Counted from the first letter of the stretch, positions 6,789 to 13,189 are shown. The stretch is DNA of 13,993 bases from Verrucomicrobiota bacterium (GCA_003219495.1 QHOZ01000038.1:1-13993), one strand, 5' to 3'. Numbers and translations: made by a program. The notes: generated by a model not told the origin, from the letters alone.

Positions 6789-8294
6789 ATGGTCTCGGCC
6801 TTCGTCAACACGCTCAAGATTCCGGAGCTGCGGCGTCGAATTCTTTTCACGCTCGCTTGCGTCGTGATTGTGCGCCTCGGTGCGGCCATTACTACGCCGG
6901 GGGTGAACGCAGCCGTGTTGCAGGAATGGTTTCGCACCGCACTCACTGACAAAACTGGCGGCCAACTTGCCGCGTTATTGAATTTATTCAGCGGCGGCGC
7001 GCTTGAGAATTGCGCGATCTTTTCTCTCGGTATCATGCCTTACATCAGCGCATCGATCATGATGCAGCTATTGTCGGCGGTGATTCCGCAGCTCGGAAGG
7101 CTCGCGCGCGAAGACGGCGGGCGGCAGAAGATCATGCAATACACGCGGTTCATGACCGTGGCTCTTTGCATTTTCCAAGGCTACCTCCTCGCGATTTCTT
7201 TCCAACATCCGGAAGCTTATCGCGTCGCGTTGCCTGGCATTTCGGAAACGATCCAGCGACTTAATATCCCGCTGGTAGACGACCAGGGATGGGTGTTTCG
7301 CGTTGTGACTGTAATTTCGCTCACCACCGGGACCTTGTTGTTGATGTGGCTGGGCGATCAAATCACCGAGCGCGGCATCGGAAACGGAATTTCGTTGATC
7401 ATTACCATCGGCATTGTCGCGCGATTGCCCGCGGCCCTTGCCCAGGCGTGGAAAACATTCGTGCCGAGTGGCGGCAACGCGAGCCAGGTCAACCCGATGG
7501 TGCTCGTCTTAATGATCCTGTTTTTATTCCTGGTCATCGCCGGCGTCATCGCGATCACGCAAGGGGTCCGTAAAATCACCGTGCAGTATGCGAAACGCGT
7601 CGTTGGCCGGAAGCAATACGGCGGCAACACGCAATACATGCCACTCAAGGTGAATTATCCCGGCGTGATGCCGATCATTTTCGCGTGGGCGCTCTTGTTG
7701 TTCCCTAACCAAATCGTGAGCTGGGCGTTCCCGAATAGTCCCACCGCGCGACAAATTTCCGAAATGCTTTCCGTCGGCTGGCTTCATTACGTCGTTCTTG
7801 CGGCGATGATTTTCTTCTTCAGTTATTTCTGGGTCGCGACGCAATTCCAGCCATCGCAGATTGCGGACGATCTGAAAAAATACGGCGGCTATATTCCTGG
7901 CGTGCGTCCGGGAAAACCGACCGCGGACTTTCTCGATTTTACAATGACGCGTTTGACTTTCGCGGGCGCAATCTTTCTAACTTTGATCGCAGTCTTGCCG
8001 AGTCTGTTGAGCCAGGGTCTTCACGTGCCGCAAGTGACGGCGCAATTTTTCGGCGGCACGAGTTTGTTGATCATGGTTGGCGTGATGCTCGACACCATGC
8101 GGCAGGTTGAGACGCATTTGATACAGCGACATTACGACGGATTTCTACGCAAAGGTCGCGTACGCGGCGGGTTCACCGGCCGCTCCGCTTATGTTCGCGG
8201 CGAAGCGGCGGCGCAACGCACGCTCATGTGGCTTTATGTTGGCATCGCCATCATCGTCATCGGCGGCGTGGCGGCGTTTTTAGCATCGAAGTGA
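6789..8294 (+). CDS. secY: Protein translocase subunit SecY
   Basis: SecY forms the polytopic channel of the SecYEG translocon in the inner membrane. The 501-residue product begins with IPELRRRILFTLACVVIVRL (first membrane segment). It contains the plug/TM2 signature LFSGGALENCAIFSLGIMPY near residues 66-85, the cytoplasmic loop RKITVQYAKRVVGRKQYGG with the conserved Arg that contacts SecA or the ribosome, and GGYIPGVRPGKPTADFLDF near the C-terminal half. About ten hydrophobic segments are visible. Length is above the ~440 of E. coli, partly from a larger first periplasmic loop. It keeps its standard place after rplO; its last codon and stop form a GTGA overlap with adk. Confidence 0.98.
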   Translation: MVSAFVNTLKIPELRRRILFTLACVVIVRLGAAITTPGVNAAVLQEWFRTALTDKTGGQLAALLNLFSGGALENCAIFSLGIMPYISASIMMQLLSAVIPQLGRLAREDGGRQKIMQYTRFMTVALCIFQGYLLAISFQHPEAYRVALPGISETIQRLNIPLVDDQGWVFRVVTVISLTTGTLLLMWLGDQITERGIGNGISLIITIGIVARLPAALAQAWKTFVPSGGNASQVNPMVLVLMILFLFLVIAGVIAITQGVRKITVQYAKRVVGRKQYGGNTQYMPLKVNYPGVMPIIFAWALLLFPNQIVSWAFPNSPTARQISEMLSVGWLHYVVLAAMIFFFSYFWVATQFQPSQIADDLKKYGGYIPGVRPGKPTADFLDFTMTRLTFAGAIFLTLIAVLPSLLSQGLHVPQVTAQFFGGTSLLIMVGVMLDTMRQVETHLIQRHYDGFLRKGRVRGGFTGRSAYVRGEAAAQRTLMWLYVGIAIIVIGGVAAFLASK

Positions 8295-8923
8295 AACGGC
8301 GACTCGTTTTACTGGGCGCTCCCGGTTCCGGCAAAGGAACGCAGGCGGAACTCATAACCCGTCATTTCGGAATTCCAGTCACATCGCCCGGCGCGATTTT
8401 GCGTCGCGAGAGAGATTTGGAGACGCCGCTCGGTTTGGAGACGGCTGAGACTTTGCAACGTGGCGACCTGGTGCCCGATCAAACAATCGTAAAATTGATT
8501 GAAGATTGGCTGCATTTGCACGGCAGCTACGGTTTCGTCTTCGACGGATTTCCGCGAACCCTGCCGCAGGCGGAGAGTTTGGGAAATTACGCGATTTGGC
8601 TCGAGGTTTCGGAAGAGACCGTGCGTTCGCGCATCGCCGGGCGATTACAATGCCGCACTTGCGGTTTCACAACCAGTGCAGACAGCGCGAAATTTGCCGA
8701 CCGGCCGATTTGTCCGTACTGCGAAGGACGATTGGAGCGGCGGAGCGACGACGATGTGAGCGTGTTGCAACAGCGTTTGCGCGAATACAATTCGAAAACG
8801 CAACCGTTGGCGGATTTCTATAACAAGATGTCGATCTTGCGTCGGATCGATGGCAACCGCGACCGCGAAACGGTGTTTGGAGATATATCGCGACTGATTG
8901 AAGACAAGGTCGCGGCTGCATGA
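8291..8923 (+). CDS. adk: Adenylate kinase with a four-cysteine (zinc-type) lid
   Basis: The enzyme interconverts ATP + AMP and 2 ADP in the cytosol. The 210-residue product has the P-loop GAPGSGKGT at residues 9-17, DGFPRT at 85-90 (AMP-binding Arg89), and a lid with Cys121-X2-Cys124 and Cys141-X2-Cys144, typical of zinc-binding adenylate kinases. Lid and catalytic Arg candidates are Arg118, Arg151 (RRSDDD) and Arg162. The AMP-site motif that is usually STGD-hydrophobic-LR reads TSPGAILR (31-38): the normal Thr is Pro and the Asp is Ala, a notable divergence. GTG 8291 overlaps the secY stop as GTGA and gives the canonical N-terminus. It overlaps map by ATGA. Position between secY and map supports adk over another NMP kinase. 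Confidence 0.9.
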   Translation: MKRRLVLLGAPGSGKGTQAELITRHFGIPVTSPGAILRRERDLETPLGLETAETLQRGDLVPDQTIVKLIEDWLHLHGSYGFVFDGFPRTLPQAESLGNYAIWLEVSEETVRSRIAGRLQCRTCGFTTSADSAKFADRPICPYCEGRLERRSDDDVSVLQQRLREYNSKTQPLADFYNKMSILRRIDGNRDRETVFGDISRLIEDKVAAA

Positions 8924-9699
8924 GCATTCCAATCAAGAACGCGAAGGAGATCGAAAAAATGCGGCAATCGTGCCGCACCGCGAGCGACATTCTCGATCGG
9001 TTGACGGAATTAATTCGCCCCGGCGTTACGACGAAGGAAGTGGATGAAGCGGCAGCCGATCTCATGGCCGACGCGAAAGTGAAGAGCGCGTTTCTTGGTT
9101 ATCGACTTGGTCATCGTGTATTTCCCGGAAATATTTGCATTTCGCTTAACGATGAGGTCGTGCACGGGATTGGGAGCCAGCGTCGCATCCAATACGGCGA
9201 CATCGTGAAGCTCGACATCGGTGTGATTCAAGACGGTTGGGTGGGGGACACCGCCCAAACTGTTCCGGTTGGAGTCGTCGACGAGCGCACGGATCAATTG
9301 TTGCGGACAACCGAGAAGGCTTTGGAGCTCGCGATCAACGTCGCTGATGAAGGACGCCGGCTGGGAGATATTTGCGCCGCGATCGAAGAGGAAGCCGCGC
9401 GTAACCATTTTTCAGTTGTGCGCGAATTCGTCGGGCACGGCGTTGGACGCAAATTGCACGAGGAACCGCAGATTCCGAATTACGGCCGGCGTGGAAGCGG
9501 TCCGAAATTGAAGGCCGGCATGACCTTGGCGATCGAGCCGATGATCAACATCGGCGGACCTGACGTTCGATTGTTGGAAGATGGTTGGACGGTTCGCACT
9601 GCGGACGGCACGCGCTCGGCACATTTTGAACATACGGTCCTAATTACGAGGGATGGACCGGAAATTTTGACATGGCGCGGTAAGACGCAATTGAAGTAG
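8920..9699 (+). CDS. map: Type I methionine aminopeptidase
   Basis: The enzyme removes N-terminal Met from nascent proteins. The 259-residue product has the pita-bread fold markers. Metal ligands can be assigned as Asp99 (VKLDIG), Asp110 (VGDTA), His173 (VGHGVG), Glu206 (AIEPM) and Glu237 (FEHTV); His82 (EVVHGIG) and His180 (KLHEEP) match the substrate-binding His residues. Length is normal for a type Ia enzyme without an N-terminal zinc extension. ATG 8920 overlaps the adk stop. The last 28 nt overlap the ancestral start of infA (ATG 9672) in another frame, so map and infA codons constrain each other there. Confidence 0.97.
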   Translation: MSIPIKNAKEIEKMRQSCRTASDILDRLTELIRPGVTTKEVDEAAADLMADAKVKSAFLGYRLGHRVFPGNICISLNDEVVHGIGSQRRIQYGDIVKLDIGVIQDGWVGDTAQTVPVGVVDERTDQLLRTTEKALELAINVADEGRRLGDICAAIEEEAARNHFSVVREFVGHGVGRKLHEEPQIPNYGRRGSGPKLKAGMTLAIEPMINIGGPDVRLLEDGWTVRTADGTRSAHFEHTVLITRDGPEILTWRGKTQLK

Positions 9700-9890
9700 A
9701 AGGCACTGTCGTAGAGCTGCTTCCGAATACCATGTTTCGGGTCCAGTTACCGAATGGCCACAAGGTTCTGGCCCACATTTCAGGGAAAATGCGACTCCAT
9801 TTTATTCGTATCTTGCCCGGCGACAAAGTTATGCTAGAGGTATCTCCCTACGATTTGTCGAAGGGGCGGATCACCTTCCGCCAGAAGTGA
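9672..9890 (+). pseudogene. infA: Translation initiation factor IF-1 with an in-frame TAA at codon 4
   Basis: IF-1 is an OB-fold factor that binds the 30S A site during initiation. From ATG 9672, which overlaps the 3' end of map, the frame reads Met-Ala-Arg-stop (TAA 9681-9683), then [40 protein letters not shown] and [20 protein letters not shown], ending FRQK. Counting the stop codon as a residue, the frame is exactly 72 codons, the family's usual length, so nothing else is lost. No ATG, GTG or TTG lies between the TAA and the conserved EVEG; ATT 9690 is the only near-cognate start, and ATG 9732 would remove ~20 residues. A C-to-T change of CAA to TAA (or A-to-T from AAA) would be silent in map (Gly). 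This could be sequencing error, a true null with a second infA elsewhere, or an unusual start. Confidence 0.85.
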
Positions 9891-9891
9891 C

Positions 9892-9917
9892 AACGCGGAT
9901 TTGGCTCCGCGTTTTTT
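9892..9917 (+). terminator. Rho-independent terminator or attenuator between infA and rpmJ
   Basis: A perfect 8-bp inverted repeat, AACGCGGA (9892-9899) and TCCGCGTT (9906-9913), encloses a 6-nt loop and runs into a T-tract (9912-9917). It starts 2 nt after the infA stop and ends 12 nt before the rpmJ ATG. The form is that of an intrinsic terminator; inside a ribosomal cluster it could set a partial stop between the spc-type and alpha-type transcripts. Confidence 0.75.
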
Positions 9918-9929
9918 GTTTCGACCAAA

Positions 9930-10043
9930 ATGAAAGTACGACCCTCAGTTAAAAGACTTTGTGAAGCTTGTAAGATTGTGAAGCGCAAGAATGTGGTGCG
10001 CGTGATTTGCAAAAATCCGCGTCACAAACAGCGCCAGGGATAA
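9930..10043 (+). CDS. rpmJ: Large ribosomal subunit protein L36 (bL36)
   Basis: L36 is a tiny 50S protein with a zinc ribbon. The 37-residue product reads [20 protein letters not shown] and continues [16 protein letters not shown]. The zinc ligands are Cys11, Cys14, Cys27 and His32, so it is the zinc-binding (C+) form. Length is typical of the family. The ATG at 9930 follows the terminator-like hairpin; a weak purine context (CAAA) replaces a Shine-Dalgarno. Its position just before rpsM is the standard alpha-operon arrangement. Confidence 0.97.
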   Translation: MKVRPSVKRLCEACKIVKRKNVVRVICKNPRHKQRQG

Positions 10044-10052
10044 TTTTTACCA

Positions 10053-10448
10053 ATGCCACGACTACTCGGAGTTGAAATTCCAGCGGAGAAACGCATCGAA
10101 GCGTCGCTCACCTACATTTACGGGATCGGCCCGACCACTTCGCGCCGGATTCTCGAACAAACAAACATCGATCCCAATCTGCGCGCCAATAAACTGACGC
10201 CGCAGCAGATCAACGAGATCATTCACGCGATCACGAACAACAAGATCAAGATCGAGGGCGATCTTCGCCGCGACATTCAGGGAAATTTGAAACGCTTACA
10301 GGCGATCAATTGTTATCGCGGCCAGCGGCATCGTCGCGGATTGCCGGTTCGCGGTCAGCGCACATCGACAAACGCGCGCACTCGCAAAGGTCCGCGTAAG
10401 ACCGTGGGCGTGATCCGCAACCCTGACGCGAAAGCAGGAAAAGTTTAA
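10053..10448 (+). CDS. rpsM: Small ribosomal subunit protein S13 (uS13)
   Basis: S13 forms intersubunit bridges from the 30S head and contacts P-site tRNA. The 131-residue product has the N-terminal [20 protein letters not shown], the helical [12 protein letters not shown] region, and the basic C-terminal tail with [20 protein letters not shown] and [12 protein letters not shown]. Length is slightly above the usual ~120. ATG 10053 lies 9 nt after the rpmJ TAA, with the spacer TTTTTACCA again U-rich. Identification is secure. Confidence 0.97.
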   Translation: MPRLLGVEIPAEKRIEASLTYIYGIGPTTSRRILEQTNIDPNLRANKLTPQQINEIIHAITNNKIKIEGDLRRDIQGNLKRLQAINCYRGQRHRRGLPVRGQRTSTNARTRKGPRKTVGVIRNPDAKAGKV

Positions 10449-10453
10449 TCATC

Positions 10454-11068
10454 ATGGCTGACGAAAAGGAAAAGAAATCAGCGAAGCCGAAAGAGGAGAA
10501 GCCGAAAACGGCGGACAAGGCGGAAAAAAAACCGGCGGCGAAAGCGGCCGAACCGGAAACGCCGGCCACGCCACAGGCGCCCGGGACTCCCGAAGCTCCG
10601 AAAAAAGCCAAGAAGCCAGTTGAAGCGAAGAAAGAGCAGCCCGCTGCTCCTGCGGAGAATCTCTCGCTGGATCCCGACTCCGTTGAAGCGCCAAAAATCG
10701 TCAAAGCGAAAGGCGCGAAAAACATTCACAGCGGAATCGCGCACGTTTACGCGACATTTAACAACACGATCGTTACCATCACGGACCAAACCGGCAACGT
10801 GATTGGCTGGTCGAGCGCGGGTAAAGTTGGATTCAAAGGCTCGCGCAAAAGCACGGCTTACGCGGCGCAGCTCGTCGCGCAAGATGCAGCGCGGCAAGCG
10901 ATGGGTCATGGGCTCAAGGAAGTTCAGGTTCTCGTCAAAGGACCGGGCGCTGGACGCGAATCAGCGGTGCGCGCGCTTCAAGCGATCGGCCTCGATCTCA
11001 GTTTAATCCGTGACGTCACGCCAGTTCCGCACAACGGTTGCCGTCCGCCCAAACAACGACGCGTCTGA
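10454..11068 (+). CDS. rpsK: Small ribosomal subunit protein S11 (uS11) with a long disordered N-terminal extension
   Basis: S11 lies in the 30S platform near the mRNA exit. The S11 core begins near residue 85 ([20 protein letters not shown]) and continues through [57 protein letters not shown] and the terminal [17 protein letters not shown]. The first ~75-80 residues are almost entirely Lys, Glu, Ala and Pro and have no counterpart in the usual 129-residue protein. ATG 10454 follows rpsM after a 5-nt spacer, and codons in the extension look like the local Lys/Ala tails, so it seems to be part of the gene rather than a false start. The core alone identifies S11. Confidence 0.96.
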   Translation: MADEKEKKSAKPKEEKPKTADKAEKKPAAKAAEPETPATPQAPGTPEAPKKAKKPVEAKKEQPAAPAENLSLDPDSVEAPKIVKAKGAKNIHSGIAHVYATFNNTIVTITDQTGNVIGWSSAGKVGFKGSRKSTAYAAQLVAQDAARQAMGHGLKEVQVLVKGPGAGRESAVRALQAIGLDLSLIRDVTPVPHNGCRPPKQRRV

Positions 11069-11076
11069 ATTTTTTT

Positions 11077-11103
11077 ACTTTCTAACTTCTACTTTCTAAT
11101 TTC
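11077..11103 (+). repeat. Pyrimidine-rich near-tandem 14-nt repeat before rpsD
   Basis: The 35-nt rpsK-rpsD spacer starts with a T-run and then carries two copies of a 14-nt unit beginning ACTTTCTAA (11077 and 11091), matching at 12 of 14 positions when the second copy is read through the A of the rpsD ATG. The second copy ends in TTTC just before ATG 11104, the same start context as rpsH and rpsE. No Shine-Dalgarno is visible. Confidence 0.6.
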
Positions 11104-11715
11104 ATGGGACGTTACACTGGACCGAAAACAAAGATCAGCCGCCGCTTTGGTGTGCAGATTTTTGGACCATCAAAATCACTCGAGCGGAAGAATTATCCGC
11201 CGGGAATGCACGGCCCGAAAGGTTCGCGGCGAAAACAATCCGAGTATGCGATCGCGCTCGGCGAGAAACAGAAACTCCGCTATCAGTATGGACTGCTTGA
11301 GCGTCAGTTTCGGCGCATTTTCCAATTCGCTCTACGCAAACGCGGCGTGACGGGTGAAACGTTGCTGCAGTTACTCGAGACGCGTCTCGACAACGTGATT
11401 TACCGGCTCGGCTTCGCCAATACGCGAACCGCCGCGCGCCAGCTCGTTTCGCACTGCCATGTCCAGGTCAACGGCCGCAATGTGAACGTCGCGTCTTACA
11501 ACGTGAAAGCCGGCGATGAGATCTCGATCAAAGACAAACCGAAATCGCGCCAGCTCGCGGTCCGCAATCTCGAGCTCACACAAATTGTTCCGGTGCCGGA
11601 TTGGCTGACCGTCGATCGCGACGCGCTTAAAGGCAAAGTCGCCCATATCCCGTCGCGCGAAGAAATCCAACCGATCGTCAACGAACAATTGATCGTCGAG
11701 TTGTACTCGCGCTAA
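11104..11715 (+). CDS. rpsD: Small ribosomal subunit protein S4 (uS4)
   Basis: S4 is a primary 16S rRNA binder of the 30S body; in E. coli it also represses the alpha operon. The 203-residue product starts MGRYTGPKTKISRRFGV, without the N-terminal Cys cluster of zinc-type S4. It has YGLLERQFRRIFQFALRKRG and then an S4 RNA-binding domain (~92-150) with TRLDNVIYRLGFANTRTAAR, QLVSHCHVQVNGRNVNVASY and GDEISIKDKPKSR. It ends INEQLIVELYSR-like (here VNEQLIVELYSR). Length is normal. The gene that usually follows, rpoA, is not present downstream. Confidence 0.97.
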   Translation: MGRYTGPKTKISRRFGVQIFGPSKSLERKNYPPGMHGPKGSRRKQSEYAIALGEKQKLRYQYGLLERQFRRIFQFALRKRGVTGETLLQLLETRLDNVIYRLGFANTRTAARQLVSHCHVQVNGRNVNVASYNVKAGDEISIKDKPKSRQLAVRNLELTQIVPVPDWLTVDRDALKGKVAHIPSREEIQPIVNEQLIVELYSR

Positions 11716-11716
11716 G

Positions 11717-11740
11717 CGAACACTCGTGTGTCGAGTGTCG
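11717..11740 (+). terminator. Hairpin just after rpsD, possible end of the ribosomal transcript
   Basis: ACACTCG (11720-11726) and CGAGTGT (11732-11738) form a perfect 7-bp stem around a 5-nt loop, and can be extended by C-G and G-C pairs with one bulged A. It begins 2-5 nt after the rpsD stop. Only TTAATTCT follows, so the T-tract is poor and intrinsic termination is uncertain. The hairpin covers one candidate GTG start of the next gene (11726). Confidence 0.45.
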
Positions 11741-12125
11741 TTAATTCTAGCATTTTGTGCGTTGTGTTCCTGTCGATCAGTCTTTAATCCACAGGATCCC
11801 GCGTTGCGCGTGTATTTTCCGAGCATCAACTTTGGGGGAAGTTTCCTTAAGACCCCTAACAGTGGAGGATGTGCGAGAGGTAATCGCGCTGGCTCGCGTT
11901 CGAAAAGACGTTGTGCAACCGATAGTGTCGATCGATGCAGAGTCGACAGACAAACTCAAGGTATCGACTGGGAGAGAACCGTTACAATTCAGGACGTTTG
12001 TCCATACGAACTTCATTGCATTAAAACGAAACGGCAAATGGGAAATCGACAACAACTCTGTTAAGCAGGAAACCGTGACCGGACCTTCTTATTACGACCC
12101 GGATGAAAGCGTCATCGTCGAGTGA
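11726..12125 (+). pseudogene. Small putative lipoprotein gene interrupted by a +1 frameshift in a G-run
   Basis: I do not recognise a family. From GTG 11726 (or GTG 11735) the product begins with a hydrophobic stretch and a lipobox-like end, VSLILAFCALCSC, then FNPQDPALRVYFPSINFG. After the run of five G at about 11834-11838 this frame degrades into Arg/Cys-rich sequence. The frame one base further reads EVSLRPLTVEDVREVIALAR, VDVV-like VRKDVVQPIVSIDA, FVHTNFIALKRNGKWEI and ends SYYDPDESVIVE at TGA 12123-12125. Reading four G instead of five joins the two into one protein of about 132 residues. A mutation, a phase-variable tract or a homopolymer sequencing error would each explain it. The gene sits where rpoA is expected. 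Confidence 0.65.
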
Positions 12126-12137
12126 CGGAGAGGTCAC
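12122..12137. other. Small inverted repeat holding both stops of a convergent gene pair
   Basis: GTGAC (12122-12126) and GTCAC (12133-12137) form a 5-bp stem with a 6-nt GGAGAG loop. The TGA of the plus-strand lipoprotein frame (12123-12125) and the stop of the minus-strand gene (12134-12136) lie in the two arms. There is no T-tract on either side, so a terminator role is unproven. Confidence 0.3.
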
Positions 12138-12376
12138 CTGACATTGTTCTGGTGCTCCAAAAACTCCAGCGCTTTGTCGTAACTTTTGCGCTGAAGAAAG
12201 TGGGCGAGCTGCGGATCAACGGGTTTTGGCAGCGCGGCGGCGAGATTGTCGATCTTTTCTGAGACCGCGCGCAATCGCGCGGTGTGTCTTTCCGGATCGC
12301 GCCGGCTGTTTTCATCGCCGATGATGGCAAGACGTTCGCGAAGTGCCGCGACGAGTTCGGAAGTCGGATTAACCAC
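12134..12376 (-). CDS. Small hypothetical protein (80 residues)
   Basis: The product is an 80-residue soluble, helix-rich protein with no signal peptide. Its sequence looks like a real protein: ELVAALRERLAIIGDENSRR, then HTARLRAVSEKIDNLAAALP, and PVDPQLAHFLQRKSYDKALE near the end. I do not recognise a named domain; a small two- or three-helix bundle is plausible. The only reasonable start is GTG at 12376-12374, which lies inside the ACACGAAT repeat block, so the repeat appears to supply or closely abut the start. The gene converges on the lipoprotein gene, with 8 nt between stops. The plus-strand reading here is less protein-like. Confidence 0.6.
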   Translation of the reverse strand: MVNPTSELVAALRERLAIIGDENSRRDPERHTARLRAVSEKIDNLAAALPKPVDPQLAHFLQRKSYDKALEFLEHQNNVR

Positions 12377-12447
12377 GAATGGACACGAATATACACGAAT
12401 GACGCGCGGATCAGAAAAGATCTGAAATCAATTCGTGATTATCCGTA
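12371..12447. repeat. Intergenic repeat: three tandem CACGAAT units with a partial inverted copy
   Basis: Three exact 10-bp steps (12371-12380, 12381-12390, 12391-12400) all end in CACGAAT, the last two in ACACGAAT. An inverted partner, AATTCGTGATTATCCGT, lies at 12430-12446. Between them is a small hairpin TCAGA/TCTGA (12411-12415 and 12421-12425). Elements built on ACACGAAT are, from memory, frequent between genes in Verrucomicrobiota and some other phyla; this copy fills the gap between the minus-strand small gene and the response regulator. Confidence 0.7.
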
Positions 12448-12470
12448 TGATTTCATGGTAAATCTGCGGC

Positions 12471-12890
12471 GTGCCTGCGGAACCGAAACGGCTTCTGATG
12501 GTGGATGACGATGTCGCGCTGCTGCGGATCACGCGCGAGGCGTTAACTGCGACGTTGAAATGCGAAGTGGATACTTCACCGAAACCCGAGTACGCATTCG
12601 AGCTCGCAATCAAAAAGAAATACGATCTGTTCATCTTCGATTTTCAAATGCCGATGATCGATGGCGCGATGTTGTTTTTCCTGCTGGGCAAGGTTTACAC
12701 GAATGTTCAACCGATCCGTGAAGTGCCACCGCTTATTCTTGTTTCCGGTAAAGCCGACGAGAAACGGGCGCAGGAATTATTGAAGGAGCCAGGCGTTGCT
12801 GGACTCGTGGCGAAACCGTTCGCGATCAATCGGCTATTGGACAAAATCAAAGAAGCTCTGCCCGGCGCCGAATTTTCAATGCCCCTTTAA
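12471..12890 (+). CDS. Single-domain response regulator (CheY-like receiver)
   Basis: The 139-residue product is one receiver domain with no output domain. Acidic residues Asp12-Asp14 (MVDDD) bind the metal, Asp57 (FIFDFQMP) is the predicted phosphoacceptor, Ser92 (LILVSGK) is the switch Ser/Thr and Lys115 (VAKPF) is the conserved Lys. A short insertion around 74-86 (KVYTNVQPIREVPP) resembles receivers in hybrid or stand-alone regulators. GTG 12471 is the first possible start after an in-frame stop at 12459-12461; no Shine-Dalgarno is visible. No kinase lies in the window, so the partner is unknown. Its TAA overlaps the stop of the convergent DUF2934 gene in the shared TTAA. Confidence 0.88.
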   Translation: MPAEPKRLLMVDDDVALLRITREALTATLKCEVDTSPKPEYAFELAIKKKYDLFIFDFQMPMIDGAMLFFLLGKVYTNVQPIREVPPLILVSGKADEKRAQELLKEPGVAGLVAKPFAINRLLDKIKEALPGAEFSMPL

Positions 12891-13189
12891 TGTCTCGTTT
12901 CGGCGAGGAGCTGCCGTTTGGCCTCGAGCCAGTCGGAATTCGCATCGCCTGGAAGATCTAACCTGCGCCGGCGTTCGGATATAAAATAGGCGCGCATCGA
13001 AATCTGGTCGTCGCTGGGATGGAAAACTCCCGGCACAATGGGGGGCGCGTGAGTCGCCGTTTTCGTTGTCGCCCGCTTTTTTGACGTTGGCGATTTCCTG
13101 GTTCTGGAAGATGTCGATCTTCCACCTGCTATCTTTCCTTTTGTCGTTTTGGCGGTCGCGGTCGCGTCCGCCTTGCTTTTCTTTGCCAC
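12887..13189 (-). CDS. DUF2934-type small protein with a basic N-terminal tail
   Basis: The 100-residue product has a long Lys/Thr/Ser/Ala-rich, probably disordered N-terminus (1-47) and then a compact segment, ISMRAYFISERRRR, followed by WLEAKRQLL near residues 63-95. This matches the DUF2934 pattern (a short helix, AYF/L-x-x-ER, then W-L-E-A-x-x-x-L) as I know it. Function of the domain is unknown; the basic tail could bind nucleic acid, but that is inference. GTG at 13189-13187 is the start, with AGGAAGG 10 nt upstream on the minus strand, one of the few good ribosome-binding sites here. It converges on the response regulator gene with a 4-nt overlap at the stops. Confidence 0.75.
   Translation of the reverse strand: MAKKSKADATATAKTTKGKIAGGRSTSSRTRKSPTSKKRATTKTATHAPPIVPGVFHPSDDQISMRAYFISERRRRLDLPGDANSDWLEAKRQLLAETRH

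Noticed and set aside
8228..8290. Upstream start for adk
   Set aside because: The added residues are secY codons read out of frame; GTG 8291 gives the normal KRRLVLLGAPG start.
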